Assembly (NCBI RefSeq): GCF_900182915.1
Contig: NZ_FXUG01000016.1
Coordinates: 1 to 64,000 of the forward strand
Direction: 5' to 3'
Length of the DNA: 64,000 bases
Origin: Neorhodopirellula lusitana
Lineage (GTDB): Bacteria > Planctomycetota > Planctomycetia > Pirellulales > Pirellulaceae
The notes below the pieces were generated by a model. The model was not told the origin of the DNA. It did no database searches and saw only the letters and a program-made list of their open reading frames with translations. Each line of letters begins with the position of its first letter. Position 1 is the stretch's first letter. Shown here piece by piece: positions 34,898-42,803 of the stretch. Position numbers and translations under genes: made by a program.

Positions 34898-36370
34898 TTA
34901 ACGTTTGCGTTTCATTTTGCGTTTGAGCTTATCGCGTTCTTTCTTCTGCTTCGCTCGTTCGGCTGGGCTGAGTCGCTTGCCCGTGGATTGTTTAATCTTG
35001 GTGCCGCCCATCCGAGGATCGGTCAGGGCACCACTGCTTTGTAATTGTCGTAACATCGACATGCGGTCGCCGCCGCCTTTGCCAGCCATCATCTGCATGA
35101 TCGGCTTCATGGTGTCGAATTGCTTAAGCAATTGGGTAATTGCTGGCGAAGGCACACCGGCACCGTTGGCGATCCGGGTTCGGCGGGCTGCGTCGATGAT
35201 CTTGGGGTTTTTGCGTTCAGCGGGGGTCATCGAATCGATGGCTCCGATGATGACCCGCATTTGGCCGCCGGCTTCTTCACTTTCCATCGCTTCTTTGAAC
35301 TGCGACATGCCGGGCATCAGCCCCATCATGCGGCCCATGATGCCTGGCTGGGCCATCTTCTGCATCATGTTTTTGTAATCTTCGAGCGAAAAATCGCCGG
35401 ATGCCATTTTGGCTTCCAGGTCTTCCCGTTCGGATTCGTCGACGATTCGGTGTGCTTCGCGAGCCGCCGCGACCATGTCGCCCATTTGCAGGATACGGCT
35501 GGCCATGCCTTCGGGACGGAAGGGCTCCAGGGCGTCAAAGTGCTCGCCGGTACCGATGAACTTGATCGGGACGCCAGTCACTTGCTTGACCGACATCAAG
35601 GCTCCGCCGCGGGCGTCACCGTCGAGCTTGGTCATGATCACGCCGTCGAGCTCGAGAGCCTTATTAAAGGCTCCGGCACTGTTGACGGCGTCTTGACCCG
35701 TCATGCCGTCGACGACCAGGTAAACCTGATCGGGGCCGACCTTGCGGTCAATTTTCTTCAGTTGGTCCATCAACTCTTCGTCGATGGCGAGACGTCCGGC
35801 GGTGTCCAGGATGACGACACGGTTGCCATTGCGTTTGGCTTGGTCGACTCCGTTTTTACAGACTTTGACCGGGTCTTGGTGGTCGGTTTCGGTGTAGACG
35901 GGCACACCGAGTTGCTCGCCGATCACCTTCAATTGTTCGATCGCGGCAGGTCGCTGGAGGTCAGCGGCGACCAGCAGCGGCTCGATGTCTTGTTCCCGCA
36001 GCATCTGGGTCAGCTTGCCACAGGTCGTCGTTTTACCGCTCCCTTGCAGCCCGCACAGCATCAGGATCGTGGGCCGATCGGCGTTCAGGTGCAGGGATGG
36101 ATCGACCGGGCCGAGCGTTTCAATCAGCTCTTCGTGGACGATCTTGACCAGTTCTTCTTGCGGCCGCAGGGAAAGCAGGACGCGTTTACCGAGAGCTTTC
36201 TCGGTCACGTGGCCCATGAATTCTTGGACCACGCTGTAGCTGACGTCGGATTCGAGCAGCGATTCTTCGACGATTTTCAGACCGTCGCGCATGTTGCTTT
36301 CGGTCAGCTTGCCCTTACCGGACAGACTTTTGAAGGCGGATTGCAGGCCGTCGGAGAGCGAATCGAACAC
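34898..36370 (-). CDS. ffh: Signal recognition particle protein Ffh
   Basis: The 490-residue GTPase targets signal-bearing ribosomes to the membrane. It starts MFDSLSDGLQSAFKSLSGKG (N domain), then has the P-loop GLQGSGKTTTCGKL, the DTAGRLAIDEELM G3 motif, TKLDGDARGG (G4) and FIGTGEHFDALEPF. The M domain contains the Met-rich segments GRMMGLMPGMSQFKEA and MKPIMQMMAGKGGGDRMSML for signal-sequence and 4.5S RNA binding, and ends in a basic tail (KERDKLKRKMKRKR). It is the first gene of the cluster; no 4.5S RNA gene was recognised. Confidence 0.97.
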   Translation of the reverse strand: MFDSLSDGLQSAFKSLSGKGKLTESNMRDGLKIVEESLLESDVSYSVVQEFMGHVTEKALGKRVLLSLRPQEELVKIVHEELIETLGPVDPSLHLNADRPTILMLCGLQGSGKTTTCGKLTQMLREQDIEPLLVAADLQRPAAIEQLKVIGEQLGVPVYTETDHQDPVKVCKNGVDQAKRNGNRVVILDTAGRLAIDEELMDQLKKIDRKVGPDQVYLVVDGMTGQDAVNSAGAFNKALELDGVIMTKLDGDARGGALMSVKQVTGVPIKFIGTGEHFDALEPFRPEGMASRILQMGDMVAAAREAHRIVDESEREDLEAKMASGDFSLEDYKNMMQKMAQPGIMGRMMGLMPGMSQFKEAMESEEAGGQMRVIIGAIDSMTPAERKNPKIIDAARRTRIANGAGVPSPAITQLLKQFDTMKPIMQMMAGKGGGDRMSMLRQLQSSGALTDPRMGGTKIKQSTGKRLSPAERAKQKKERDKLKRKMKRKR

Positions 36371-36431
36371 GAAATTGACGAAATAACAGGCGGAACGGGC
36401 GGGCGATGGGCACGAAGCCCGGCAGTTTACG

Positions 36432-36725
36432 CTAGTTCAGCCTGTTTTGTAAATGGAGTTGGCTGTGCAAAACGTGTCGTCGCGTGTTGTCTTGGCCGGG
36501 CGAGTTCGGGTTCTTCGGTCCAGCGAGAGTTTGCGTGGCAGTCGGGGGCCAGGATCCGCCTGTTGGGGGGCTCCGGATGATCGCGGAGTTCCGATTGAAT
36601 GTCGGGTGCGCGTCGCGGATCGCGCCGTTGACGCCGCCGGACATGTTGATCCACGGATTCGCGGTGGAAAACAGGACGTCCGCAGAAGCGTCGAGCACGT
36701 CACCAACGGTCACCACCACATTCAT
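36432..36725 (-). pseudogene. Frameshifted remnant of a macro-domain gene
   Basis: The frame starts at an ATG with a good ribosome binding site (aggtga) and reads VTVGDVLDASADVLFSTANP and INMSGGVNGAIRDAHP, which is the start of an ADP-ribose-binding macro domain (VxxADxxxxxxNPxxxMGGGVxxAI). After that the reading becomes non-macro-like; another minus-strand frame gives PDIQSELRDH at the place where the next helix should be, and a later piece reads RRHVLHSQ, where macro domains have a HxxHAV-like strand. The frame ends at 97 residues, versus ~150 for a macro domain. I read it as a frameshifted and truncated gene. It lies just upstream of ffh. Confidence 0.55.
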
Positions 36726-36872
36726 GTAGGGTCACCTAACATGTTTAAAGGCGACAACCTTTCGCGTTAAACGCTGCGGCTGCCAGGAAAGGCTATATTC
36801 TGGTGGACCGCAGGTGCAGGGCACCCACGGCGCTCTCAATATTGATTTGCGAAGGCTTCGCTTGTTCATGGC

Positions 36873-38144
36873 CTAGCCATTTGCCGGAAGGACCAGGGAG
36901 CGAGGGAGGTCTGGAAGGACACGAGCTCTGAGTTTTTCGTCTTTAACTCCGTTACCATCAAGGTACGTCCATGAACGGCCACCATCCGTTGAAATGCCCA
37001 AGAGATATCCTGAGGTGGTCAGCATCCCGCCAGGCGATGTCAGCGACAGGCTGGTGTCGACAATCGCAAAGTGCTTGCCGTTTTCCTCAACGATTTGCCG
37101 CACTCCGGAGACGTTGTACGCATCGATCTTAATTCCTTTGGCCTGCATTGCTTTAAGTGCGTCTCGCGTTATCGACTCATACTTTGGGGAACCTCCGGCC
37201 AACTTCACCATTGGCGGGTAAGTCATGGCAATAATGGTCGATACATTGTTTTTCATGGTCGCATCGCCGATTTGTTTGGCACCATTTTTTAGCGAAACTT
37301 TCATTGCGTCTTCGCTAACCGGCGGTCCAGAATTGCGATTCGCGTCAAGGTCTTGAACGAGGTGCCGGGTTCGCATCTCTGCTGACCATTTCTTAATTGT
37401 TGGCCCATTTGCGAAGAACAGAATGATTAGGCCGTTCGCGACCAGACCACCAATGAGGTGACCGAGTATTTTGCGTTTTTTAAGCGCCATGACGAGTACC
37501 GCGATCGTCGTGCAAATACCTGTCAGCAGACCTAGCATGACCACAGCCCCGACAAACTTTGTCTTCCCCGGAGACGGGGTACCGAGAATTGTGATAGCGA
37601 AGCCAGCCAGAAAGCAAACCAACGGGACTGCCCAAGCGACGATCCCGACTATCATTTCAAACGAACCCGAGCCACTACTTCTATTTCCCGCCGACGGCTT
37701 CTTTACGGGCGCAGCGAACGATCCGGGCTGAATGGTCACCGGGCCCTCGAATCTTGGTGCTGTGTGCGCAACCTTGGCGATCGATGGCAATGTCGCCCAT
37801 AAGTCTTCGCCGGATGCCGGTTGACGAACGGGCTGTGCTAACGGTGCTTGAGCAGGTCGTGGCCTGCCGTTTGCCGCTGGCACCTGAAGAGTTTGCGAAC
37901 ATCCGGGGCAGCGAACCTTTTTGCCACGCATCTCCGCTTTCAAACTCAAAATTTGGCCGCACCGGCACTTCAATTTAAAATTGGAAGCCTGAGCTTGAGC
38001 CGCTGTGGACGAGGTCGGCGATGCGGCGGCAGTCGCAGGGACGGAAAGAAGTGCTGCACAACCCGGACACTTTACTTTTTTTGCACGCGCGCCTTTCACC
38101 ACGCTCAGTCGCTTTCCGCAAACGCAAGTTAAAATGGTCTTCAT
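36873..38144 (-). CDS. Membrane protein with two N-terminal zinc ribbons
   Basis: From the ATG at 38144 the product is 423 residues. Two zinc ribbons open the protein: LTCVCGKRLSVV...VKCPGC (about residues 4-30) and LKCRCGQILSL...VRCPGC (about 58-84), each a CxC and CxxC pair of the kind found in many planctomycete membrane proteins. A Pro/Ala linker is followed by three membrane helices (about 160-260: IVGIVAWAVPLVCFLAGFAI, VVMLGLLTGICTTIAVLVMA, LIGGLVANGLIILFF). The C-terminal ~150 residues form an extracytoplasmic alpha/beta domain, with STIIAMTYPPMVKLAGG and GRSWTYLDGNGVKDEKL. Function is unknown. Confidence 0.75.
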   Translation of the reverse strand: MKTILTCVCGKRLSVVKGARAKKVKCPGCAALLSVPATAAASPTSSTAAQAQASNFKLKCRCGQILSLKAEMRGKKVRCPGCSQTLQVPAANGRPRPAQAPLAQPVRQPASGEDLWATLPSIAKVAHTAPRFEGPVTIQPGSFAAPVKKPSAGNRSSGSGSFEMIVGIVAWAVPLVCFLAGFAITILGTPSPGKTKFVGAVVMLGLLTGICTTIAVLVMALKKRKILGHLIGGLVANGLIILFFANGPTIKKWSAEMRTRHLVQDLDANRNSGPPVSEDAMKVSLKNGAKQIGDATMKNNVSTIIAMTYPPMVKLAGGSPKYESITRDALKAMQAKGIKIDAYNVSGVRQIVEENGKHFAIVDTSLSLTSPGGMLTTSGYLLGISTDGGRSWTYLDGNGVKDEKLRARVLPDLPRSLVLPANG

Positions 38145-38734
38145 GTTGAGAGCGGATTCCATAGCCCGCTGGCGCGGAGTTTATCTTGGGATGGTCGCGG
38201 CGAACGGACTTCCCGATGCGAGACTTCTTCGCGACCGTTTGGACGTCCTCGATGGGTGCAGTAGTCTGATAGATCGGCAGTGACGGTGCAAGAATATTGA
38301 GTGCCGTTTTTAGGAGAGCTGGGGGCGCTCAGGGTCGTTCTCGGGGCGGACGCACACTTCACTCGAGGATTCCCGGTGTTTTTGGGTCCCTAATTGGTGG
38401 GTGGCCGAGTTGCCCTTGCACGGTACTTTTTTTCTTTTGTTTCGTGGATTCGAAACGTTATCCCGAAAGGGATCCAGGAGATTAGCCGGTGGTCGCTGCA
38501 GCGCACCACCAGAAATCGAGCCCCAAAAAATGCGCTCGCCATCCCGCCGTGGCCTCCGGCCACGGCGGGATGGCGAGCGTGGACTTACCGACGGCTAAAT
38601 TCTTAAATCCCTTCCGGGAAGCAAACCGGCGGGCACCGCATGAAAGGAAGTAGAACGCAGGGAGTCTAGAATCAAAATTTGGAACAATTTGTTCAAGAAA
38701 CCACGACGATCCGGCATCCCAGACCGACGCTGAC
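38145..38734. other. Intergenic region containing a large folded repeat
   Basis: About 590 bases between the zinc-ribbon gene (minus) and the next plus-strand gene. The part 38461-38619 is a structured palindromic element listed separately. The rest has no recognised gene. Confidence 0.5.
38461..38619. repeat. Structured palindromic element with a perfect 22-bp hairpin
   Basis: Outer arms tcccgaaagggatcc (38461 on) and atcccttccggga (ending 38619) with attagccgg and cgacggctaaat form an imperfect closing stem. Inside, ggtggt...accacc (38488-38510) makes one hairpin. A second hairpin at 38533-38579 is perfect: a 22-base arm, loop tcc, and the 22-base complement, with core gccgtggcc/ggccacggc. 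The whole can fold as a three-way junction. It encodes no gene and resembles a miniature inverted-repeat or REP-type element. Confidence 0.85.
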
Positions 38735-39310
38735 ATGGAAATTTTTAAACACCTATTGAGAACGCTGGCATTGATGGCGGGCTTGGGCGCCGTGTGGGGC
38801 ATTCTCTTCGTTGCGATGTTGTATACCGGACTGGTGAAGACCGCGCTGACAATGATGATGCTCTCGACGCTAGCGTTCATCTACTTCTCAGCTCGCTGGC
38901 ATGCCTACTGGGCTCCGATCGCAGACACGGTGAACAAGTATCGATGGATCGATTCTCACGGTGAACAGATGGAGACGCTTGTCGAAAACGCCGTCATGCA
39001 AGTAGGGTCGGGCACATCGAAAACGCTCCGGGTTTCATTCTATAACCGAACAACAGGAAAGCGATTGCGGCGGATCATGATCGGAGACTCGTCTACGTTC
39101 TGCGGCGCAAGAAAAAGTGGACTGTGGTTCTTCATCCACGATCGCTCTCACGCTCGAAAAGATGGAATCGTATGCATCGATCGAAAAACGGGTGATTGCC
39201 TTTTTTATCAACCCAAAAAACAGCTTGATATGGATGATGAGGACGCTTTGGATGCGGCGTTGGTAGAGGCTCAGAACAGACTTAGTGAAGCTAAACATCA
39301 CCAAATCTAG
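38735..39310 (+). CDS. Membrane protein of unknown function
   Basis: This 191-residue protein has two membrane helices at its start (LLRTLALMAGLGAVWGILFV and LTMMMLSTLAFIYFSARW), then a soluble domain of about 130 residues with FYNRTTGKRLRRIMIGDSST, KSGLWFFIHDRSH and DGIVCIDRKTGDCLFYQPKK, and a helical tail. I recognise no family. It has no close neighbour on its strand; the next gene starts 104 bases downstream. It is supported by length, composition and a plausible start only. Confidence 0.55.
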   Translation: MEIFKHLLRTLALMAGLGAVWGILFVAMLYTGLVKTALTMMMLSTLAFIYFSARWHAYWAPIADTVNKYRWIDSHGEQMETLVENAVMQVGSGTSKTLRVSFYNRTTGKRLRRIMIGDSSTFCGARKSGLWFFIHDRSHARKDGIVCIDRKTGDCLFYQPKKQLDMDDEDALDAALVEAQNRLSEAKHHQI

Positions 39311-39414
39311 GCAAGAGCCCGGGGAAACTGAATGCCCAGGTTTGCGTCCAGCATTGTGCGGTCTAATTACATCTCAGTCTTAACCCGCGTTGATTCTCGA
39401 ACCCCAGGTAGGAA

Positions 39415-39861
39415 ATGATGAGTGATGGAAACCCACGACCAGCCATGAGGGACTTCAAGCCTTTTTTGGGCTACGGTACAGATGACTTTGAGGCTGCGAA
39501 GCTATTTTACCAAGACGTTGGCTTTGAAAACATCTGGGACGGTTGCAACGCTTGCTGTTTTAATACGGGCATCGGAAATCGGTTTCTCGTTACACTCCAT
39601 ATTGGCTATGATCGATCGTCCGCAGGCATGTTGCATCTTTGGGTTGAAAGTGTGGATAGTTGGTATGACTACCTTGCGCAGAAACAGCTCGACACGAAGT
39701 ATCCGGGCGTGAAGATTGCAGATCCCAGTGTTGCAGAATGGGGCTGGCGAATTTTGTATGTATGGGATCCTGGTGGATGGCTGCTCCATATCGCTGAACC
39801 ACATAGCGAAGAGAACAAAGCTTTCTTTAACTCTGCTCCATGGCTCGAGTTGAAAAAGTGA
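39415..39861 (+). CDS. VOC (glyoxalase-fold) protein
   Basis: The 148-residue product starts at ATG 39415 after aggtagga. The pattern DFKPFLGYGTDDFEAAKLFYQDVGF, then NACCFNTG, MLHLWVESVDSWYDYL and AEWGWRILYVWDPGGWLLHI is that of a single VOC (vicinal oxygen chelate) domain as in glyoxalase or bleomycin-resistance proteins. The usual metal ligands are partly changed: a His in LHLWVESV is kept but the terminal Glu is shifted. A substrate cannot be named. Confidence 0.75.
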   Translation: MMSDGNPRPAMRDFKPFLGYGTDDFEAAKLFYQDVGFENIWDGCNACCFNTGIGNRFLVTLHIGYDRSSAGMLHLWVESVDSWYDYLAQKQLDTKYPGVKIADPSVAEWGWRILYVWDPGGWLLHIAEPHSEENKAFFNSAPWLELKK

Positions 39862-40026
39862 TTGCGTTGTCATTTCGCCAATGCACGTTGCCGTGAGATC
39901 GGGTTAGCAGTCTCAGTAAACATCCGGTCGCACGGCGCTCCAGATTGAAAACCGACAGGCGCCACGCACCCCTGGTACTTGCTTGGCGCCCAGTGACAGC
40001 ATTCGCCGGATGCCATATCAAACCGT

Positions 40027-41301
40027 CTAGTTGGGTTCGGTGGCTTCTATTGCCAGGATGGACACGTCATCGATCGGCCCGCGCTTTCCGCACCAATTCT
40101 CCACGGAAGCGAGCAGAGTCGAGACGCTGTCTTGAAGCGAGTTCGACCGATTGGCCGTGATGACGTCGAGCATGCTTTCTCGCGTGAACTGGTCATTTTG
40201 GCCGTTCATGGCCTCGGGGATTCCGTCGGAGTACAGATAGATTCGATCTCCGGGCTCCAATTGAATGACCTCTTCCTCAAAGTCGATGTCCTGCGCCCAT
40301 CCGATCGTCATCCCATCGCACTCAACCATCTGGGGTGCACTGTCTTTGGGCAGTTGCACGACTGGGTCATGCCCGGCGGACACAAACCGAAACTCAAGCG
40401 TTTTTAAATCGATCACGCCATACAGCATGGTGAAAGACAGTCCGTTCTGCTCTTCCATCGGGAAGCGGCGGTTCAATTCCTTCGCCACATCTTTAGGAGC
40501 AGTCACCCGCGGCGTCGCCTCGTTCTTGTGTTGGCGGACCAGCAGGGAGGACGTCGAGACGCGGGAAGTCAGTAGTCGTCCGATCGTCACCGAAAGCAAG
40601 GATGCCGCCACGCCGTGACCGCTGACATCGACGACGTACAAGGCAACGTGCCGTTCGTCCAGCGGGATTACATTCAAGAAATCACCCGCCAATTCGTCAC
40701 ACGGTCGGAAGGCCCAAGCGATTTTGAGTCCATCCAGTTGAGGCAATTCGGACGGCAACAGCGATTGCTGGACGCGAGCGGCGGCTTCCAGGTCCAGCTT
40801 CATTCGTTGGCTGACGATGCGGAGTCGCTCGTTTGCCTTTCGAGACGCCTCTTCGGCATCCTTTCGGGCCGTGATGTCCGACTGCACACCGATGAAATGG
40901 GTTGTCTTCCCACTCGCGTCACTGATCGGTGTCACCGACAGACGATTCCAGAACTTGGATCCGTCTTTGCGATAATTCAGTAGATCGACTACCACGGGGC
41001 GATCGTTTCGAATGGCCTCTCGAAGCGTATCGACCGTTGATGATTCCGTGTCGCGGCCCTGCAGGAATCGACAGTTCTTTCCCATCACATCGGCTCGCGA
41101 GTATCCCGTCAGCCGCTCGAATCCCTCGTTGGCATAAATGATGGGATTGTCAGGCTGGCTGGGATCGCTGATCGTGATTCCCTCGGCCGAAGAGCCCAGG
41201 GCTCGGTCCTTTAATTCCAGTTGGAACGCGATACTTTGGTCATCTAATAGCATGGACCGTTGTTCCGAAGCGTCTCTGCTCGGCTCTTCTGGTGCGTTCA
41301 T
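40027..41301 (-). CDS. LOV blue-light sensor fused to a PP2C-type (SpoIIE) phosphatase
   Basis: Counted from the ATG at 41301 the product is 424 residues; an in-frame ATG at 41358 and a TTG at 41391 are alternatives. Residues ~35-150 are a LOV domain: GKNCRFLQG (flavin-adduct Cys77), RKDGSKFWNRLSVTPI (Asn ligand) and THFIGVQSDIT (conserved Gln). A linker helix follows, then a SpoIIE/RsbU phosphatase with ELAGDF, YVVDVSGHGVAASLLSVTIG and IDDVSILAIE, holding the metal-binding Asp residues. By family knowledge, light would form a Cys-flavin adduct and switch dephosphorylation of an anti-anti-sigma (STAS) partner, as in bacterial general stress pathways. No such partner is beside it. Confidence 0.93.
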   Translation of the reverse strand: MNAPEEPSRDASEQRSMLLDDQSIAFQLELKDRALGSSAEGITISDPSQPDNPIIYANEGFERLTGYSRADVMGKNCRFLQGRDTESSTVDTLREAIRNDRPVVVDLLNYRKDGSKFWNRLSVTPISDASGKTTHFIGVQSDITARKDAEEASRKANERLRIVSQRMKLDLEAAARVQQSLLPSELPQLDGLKIAWAFRPCDELAGDFLNVIPLDERHVALYVVDVSGHGVAASLLSVTIGRLLTSRVSTSSLLVRQHKNEATPRVTAPKDVAKELNRRFPMEEQNGLSFTMLYGVIDLKTLEFRFVSAGHDPVVQLPKDSAPQMVECDGMTIGWAQDIDFEEEVIQLEPGDRIYLYSDGIPEAMNGQNDQFTRESMLDVITANRSNSLQDSVSTLLASVENWCGKRGPIDDVSILAIEATEPN

Positions 41302-41808
41302 CGATTGGCGGGTCCGGTTGGGATTGTTGTCATGCCGAGGAGGCTGGAGTGGTGCCATTAAAGCAGAACTAGTCGTCGCGGCCGCCAGCAAATGGTTGCG
41401 GCAAAAGGATGCGGCGACTGAAGAGATTAGACACGCAACCGGCCGATCTCGTCAGCCGTCACGATTGAGTTGGTTTGGCTCCGGCAGCAATGAGAGGCGG
41501 GGGGAACTCGGCGGCCGAATGAAGAGATTTCGGTTGCCCCGATCAAATGAAAGGTGGGTGGCACCAAACGGGCAGGGCGTTCACCACCGGTCGTTGGGAC
41601 CGGTATCCACGTCGGAAATGGTGGGCTTACACATGTTTGTGCCTGCCCACCCCCTACATCGCTAGCCCGCCCCCTGCATCGACGTTTTGACCGTAAGTCC
41701 GACTCATAAAACGCCTCGGGGAAAGTTCTCGTTTGAGTCGGGCATCCATGAATATTGTGTCCTGGCTGACGACATTGACTGAATCCTCGACGCAAGGGCT
41801 ACTCGGTG
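41302..41808. other. Intergenic region with a gaaaggtgggtggc repeat
   Basis: No gene is supported in about 400 of these bases, apart from possible alternative starts of the LOV gene. The stretch gaaaggtgggtggcaccaaa near 41549 is repeated in variant form near 44767 and 44907. Short ORFs through it encode repeats of RWVPPTFH type, which are read from the repeat and are not genes. Confidence 0.5.
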
Positions 41809-42798
41809 TCAGGTTTTTTGGCGCTCAATCGTCAGCAAGGCGCTGTCGACCAATTCCAGCGCCGATCCAAATTCATCGTTGACGTAGTACAGCGACCAAC
41901 TTTCGCTATCGCCATCGTCCTGACTTGACGGCTCTCGTTGGGGATAGCCTATGAGTTCGAGGAGTTGAAATGTCTGGGGCCGAGAATTGTCGAGCTCCAC
42001 CGCGTAGACGAGCGAAGGTTGGTCGTCGTATGTTCCATGGGCATCAGCGAACTGGTCGATTTCGATCAGAAGTTTGTAGGGCATCGGCTGATCCGGGTTA
42101 GCTGGCAGGATGTAGTCAGCTGGATCAAAGGAGCCATTCGGCGTTGCCGCGGAAACTCCGTCAACTGCCGTTTTCCCGGCTACTTGCCTTCCCGCATTCC
42201 CTTCAGCGGCCGCCAGCTTGGCCTTTTCCCAACCGCGGACTTTGAAGTCCCAGTACGGCAGGTGTTTCACCTTTCCCGCGTCAGGTTGGTGGAGCGTTTT
42301 GATGTGATACCCGCCTTGATTTTCAAGCCAGATCGCCAAACTCGGTGGATTGTCCAGCTGGTAGGCATTGCCGAGTTTGATAACCAGCTCCATCTTGTAG
42401 AAATCAGCCGGGCTGTAATGGTAGGTCATCCGCCGCCCGCTCCGTTCAAACCGCGACATCGCCGGACCCAAATTGCCGCTCATTCCCAGCAACATCTTGA
42501 TCGGGCCAGGTTGCCACCACATGGCTGAGGTGGACGTCGCCGTGACCGCGAGACAAACCCACAACGCTGTGCTGCGAGAATACCTCGTCAGTGGCTTCAG
42601 ATTATTGCCCACATGCAGGGCGATTAGCCCGATGAAAATGAATCCCATCAATGCGTGCATGCCGACGATTTGAAGGGAGAAAGATTGCACGAACGCCAGC
42701 ACACCGGTGACCGCAACGACTGCAAACGTCAGGGCGGTTAGCAGCGATACGAATCGACGTGGCAAACCGCCTCGCGGGCGATGATGATGACGCGCCAT
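41809..42798 (-). CDS. DUF4405-type membrane protein with DUF2271-like domain
   Basis: This 329-residue protein has four membrane helices in residues 15-105 with His residues in the right places for a cytochrome b-like fold (HALMGFIFIGLIALHVGNN is the hallmark of DUF4405). The C-terminal ~200 residues lie outside the membrane and hold PPSLAIWLENQGGYHIKTLH and KLLIEIDQFADAHGTYDDQP, a DUF2271-like domain often linked to flavin or FMN transfer proteins. Function as a haem-containing electron-transfer partner is inferred. It is 5 bases downstream of an FAD oxidoreductase gene and surely in one operon with it. Confidence 0.8.
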   Translation of the reverse strand: MARHHHRPRGGLPRRFVSLLTALTFAVVAVTGVLAFVQSFSLQIVGMHALMGFIFIGLIALHVGNNLKPLTRYSRSTALWVCLAVTATSTSAMWWQPGPIKMLLGMSGNLGPAMSRFERSGRRMTYHYSPADFYKMELVIKLGNAYQLDNPPSLAIWLENQGGYHIKTLHQPDAGKVKHLPYWDFKVRGWEKAKLAAAEGNAGRQVAGKTAVDGVSAATPNGSFDPADYILPANPDQPMPYKLLIEIDQFADAHGTYDDQPSLVYAVELDNSRPQTFQLLELIGYPQREPSSQDDGDSESWSLYYVNDEFGSALELVDSALLTIERQKT

Positions 42799-42803
42799 AC
42801 CGC

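Noticed and set aside
38394-38606. Small proteins containing IPPWPPATAGWR
   Set aside because: They are read from the palindromic stem of the structured element and would not fold; similar peptides can arise from every copy of the repeat.
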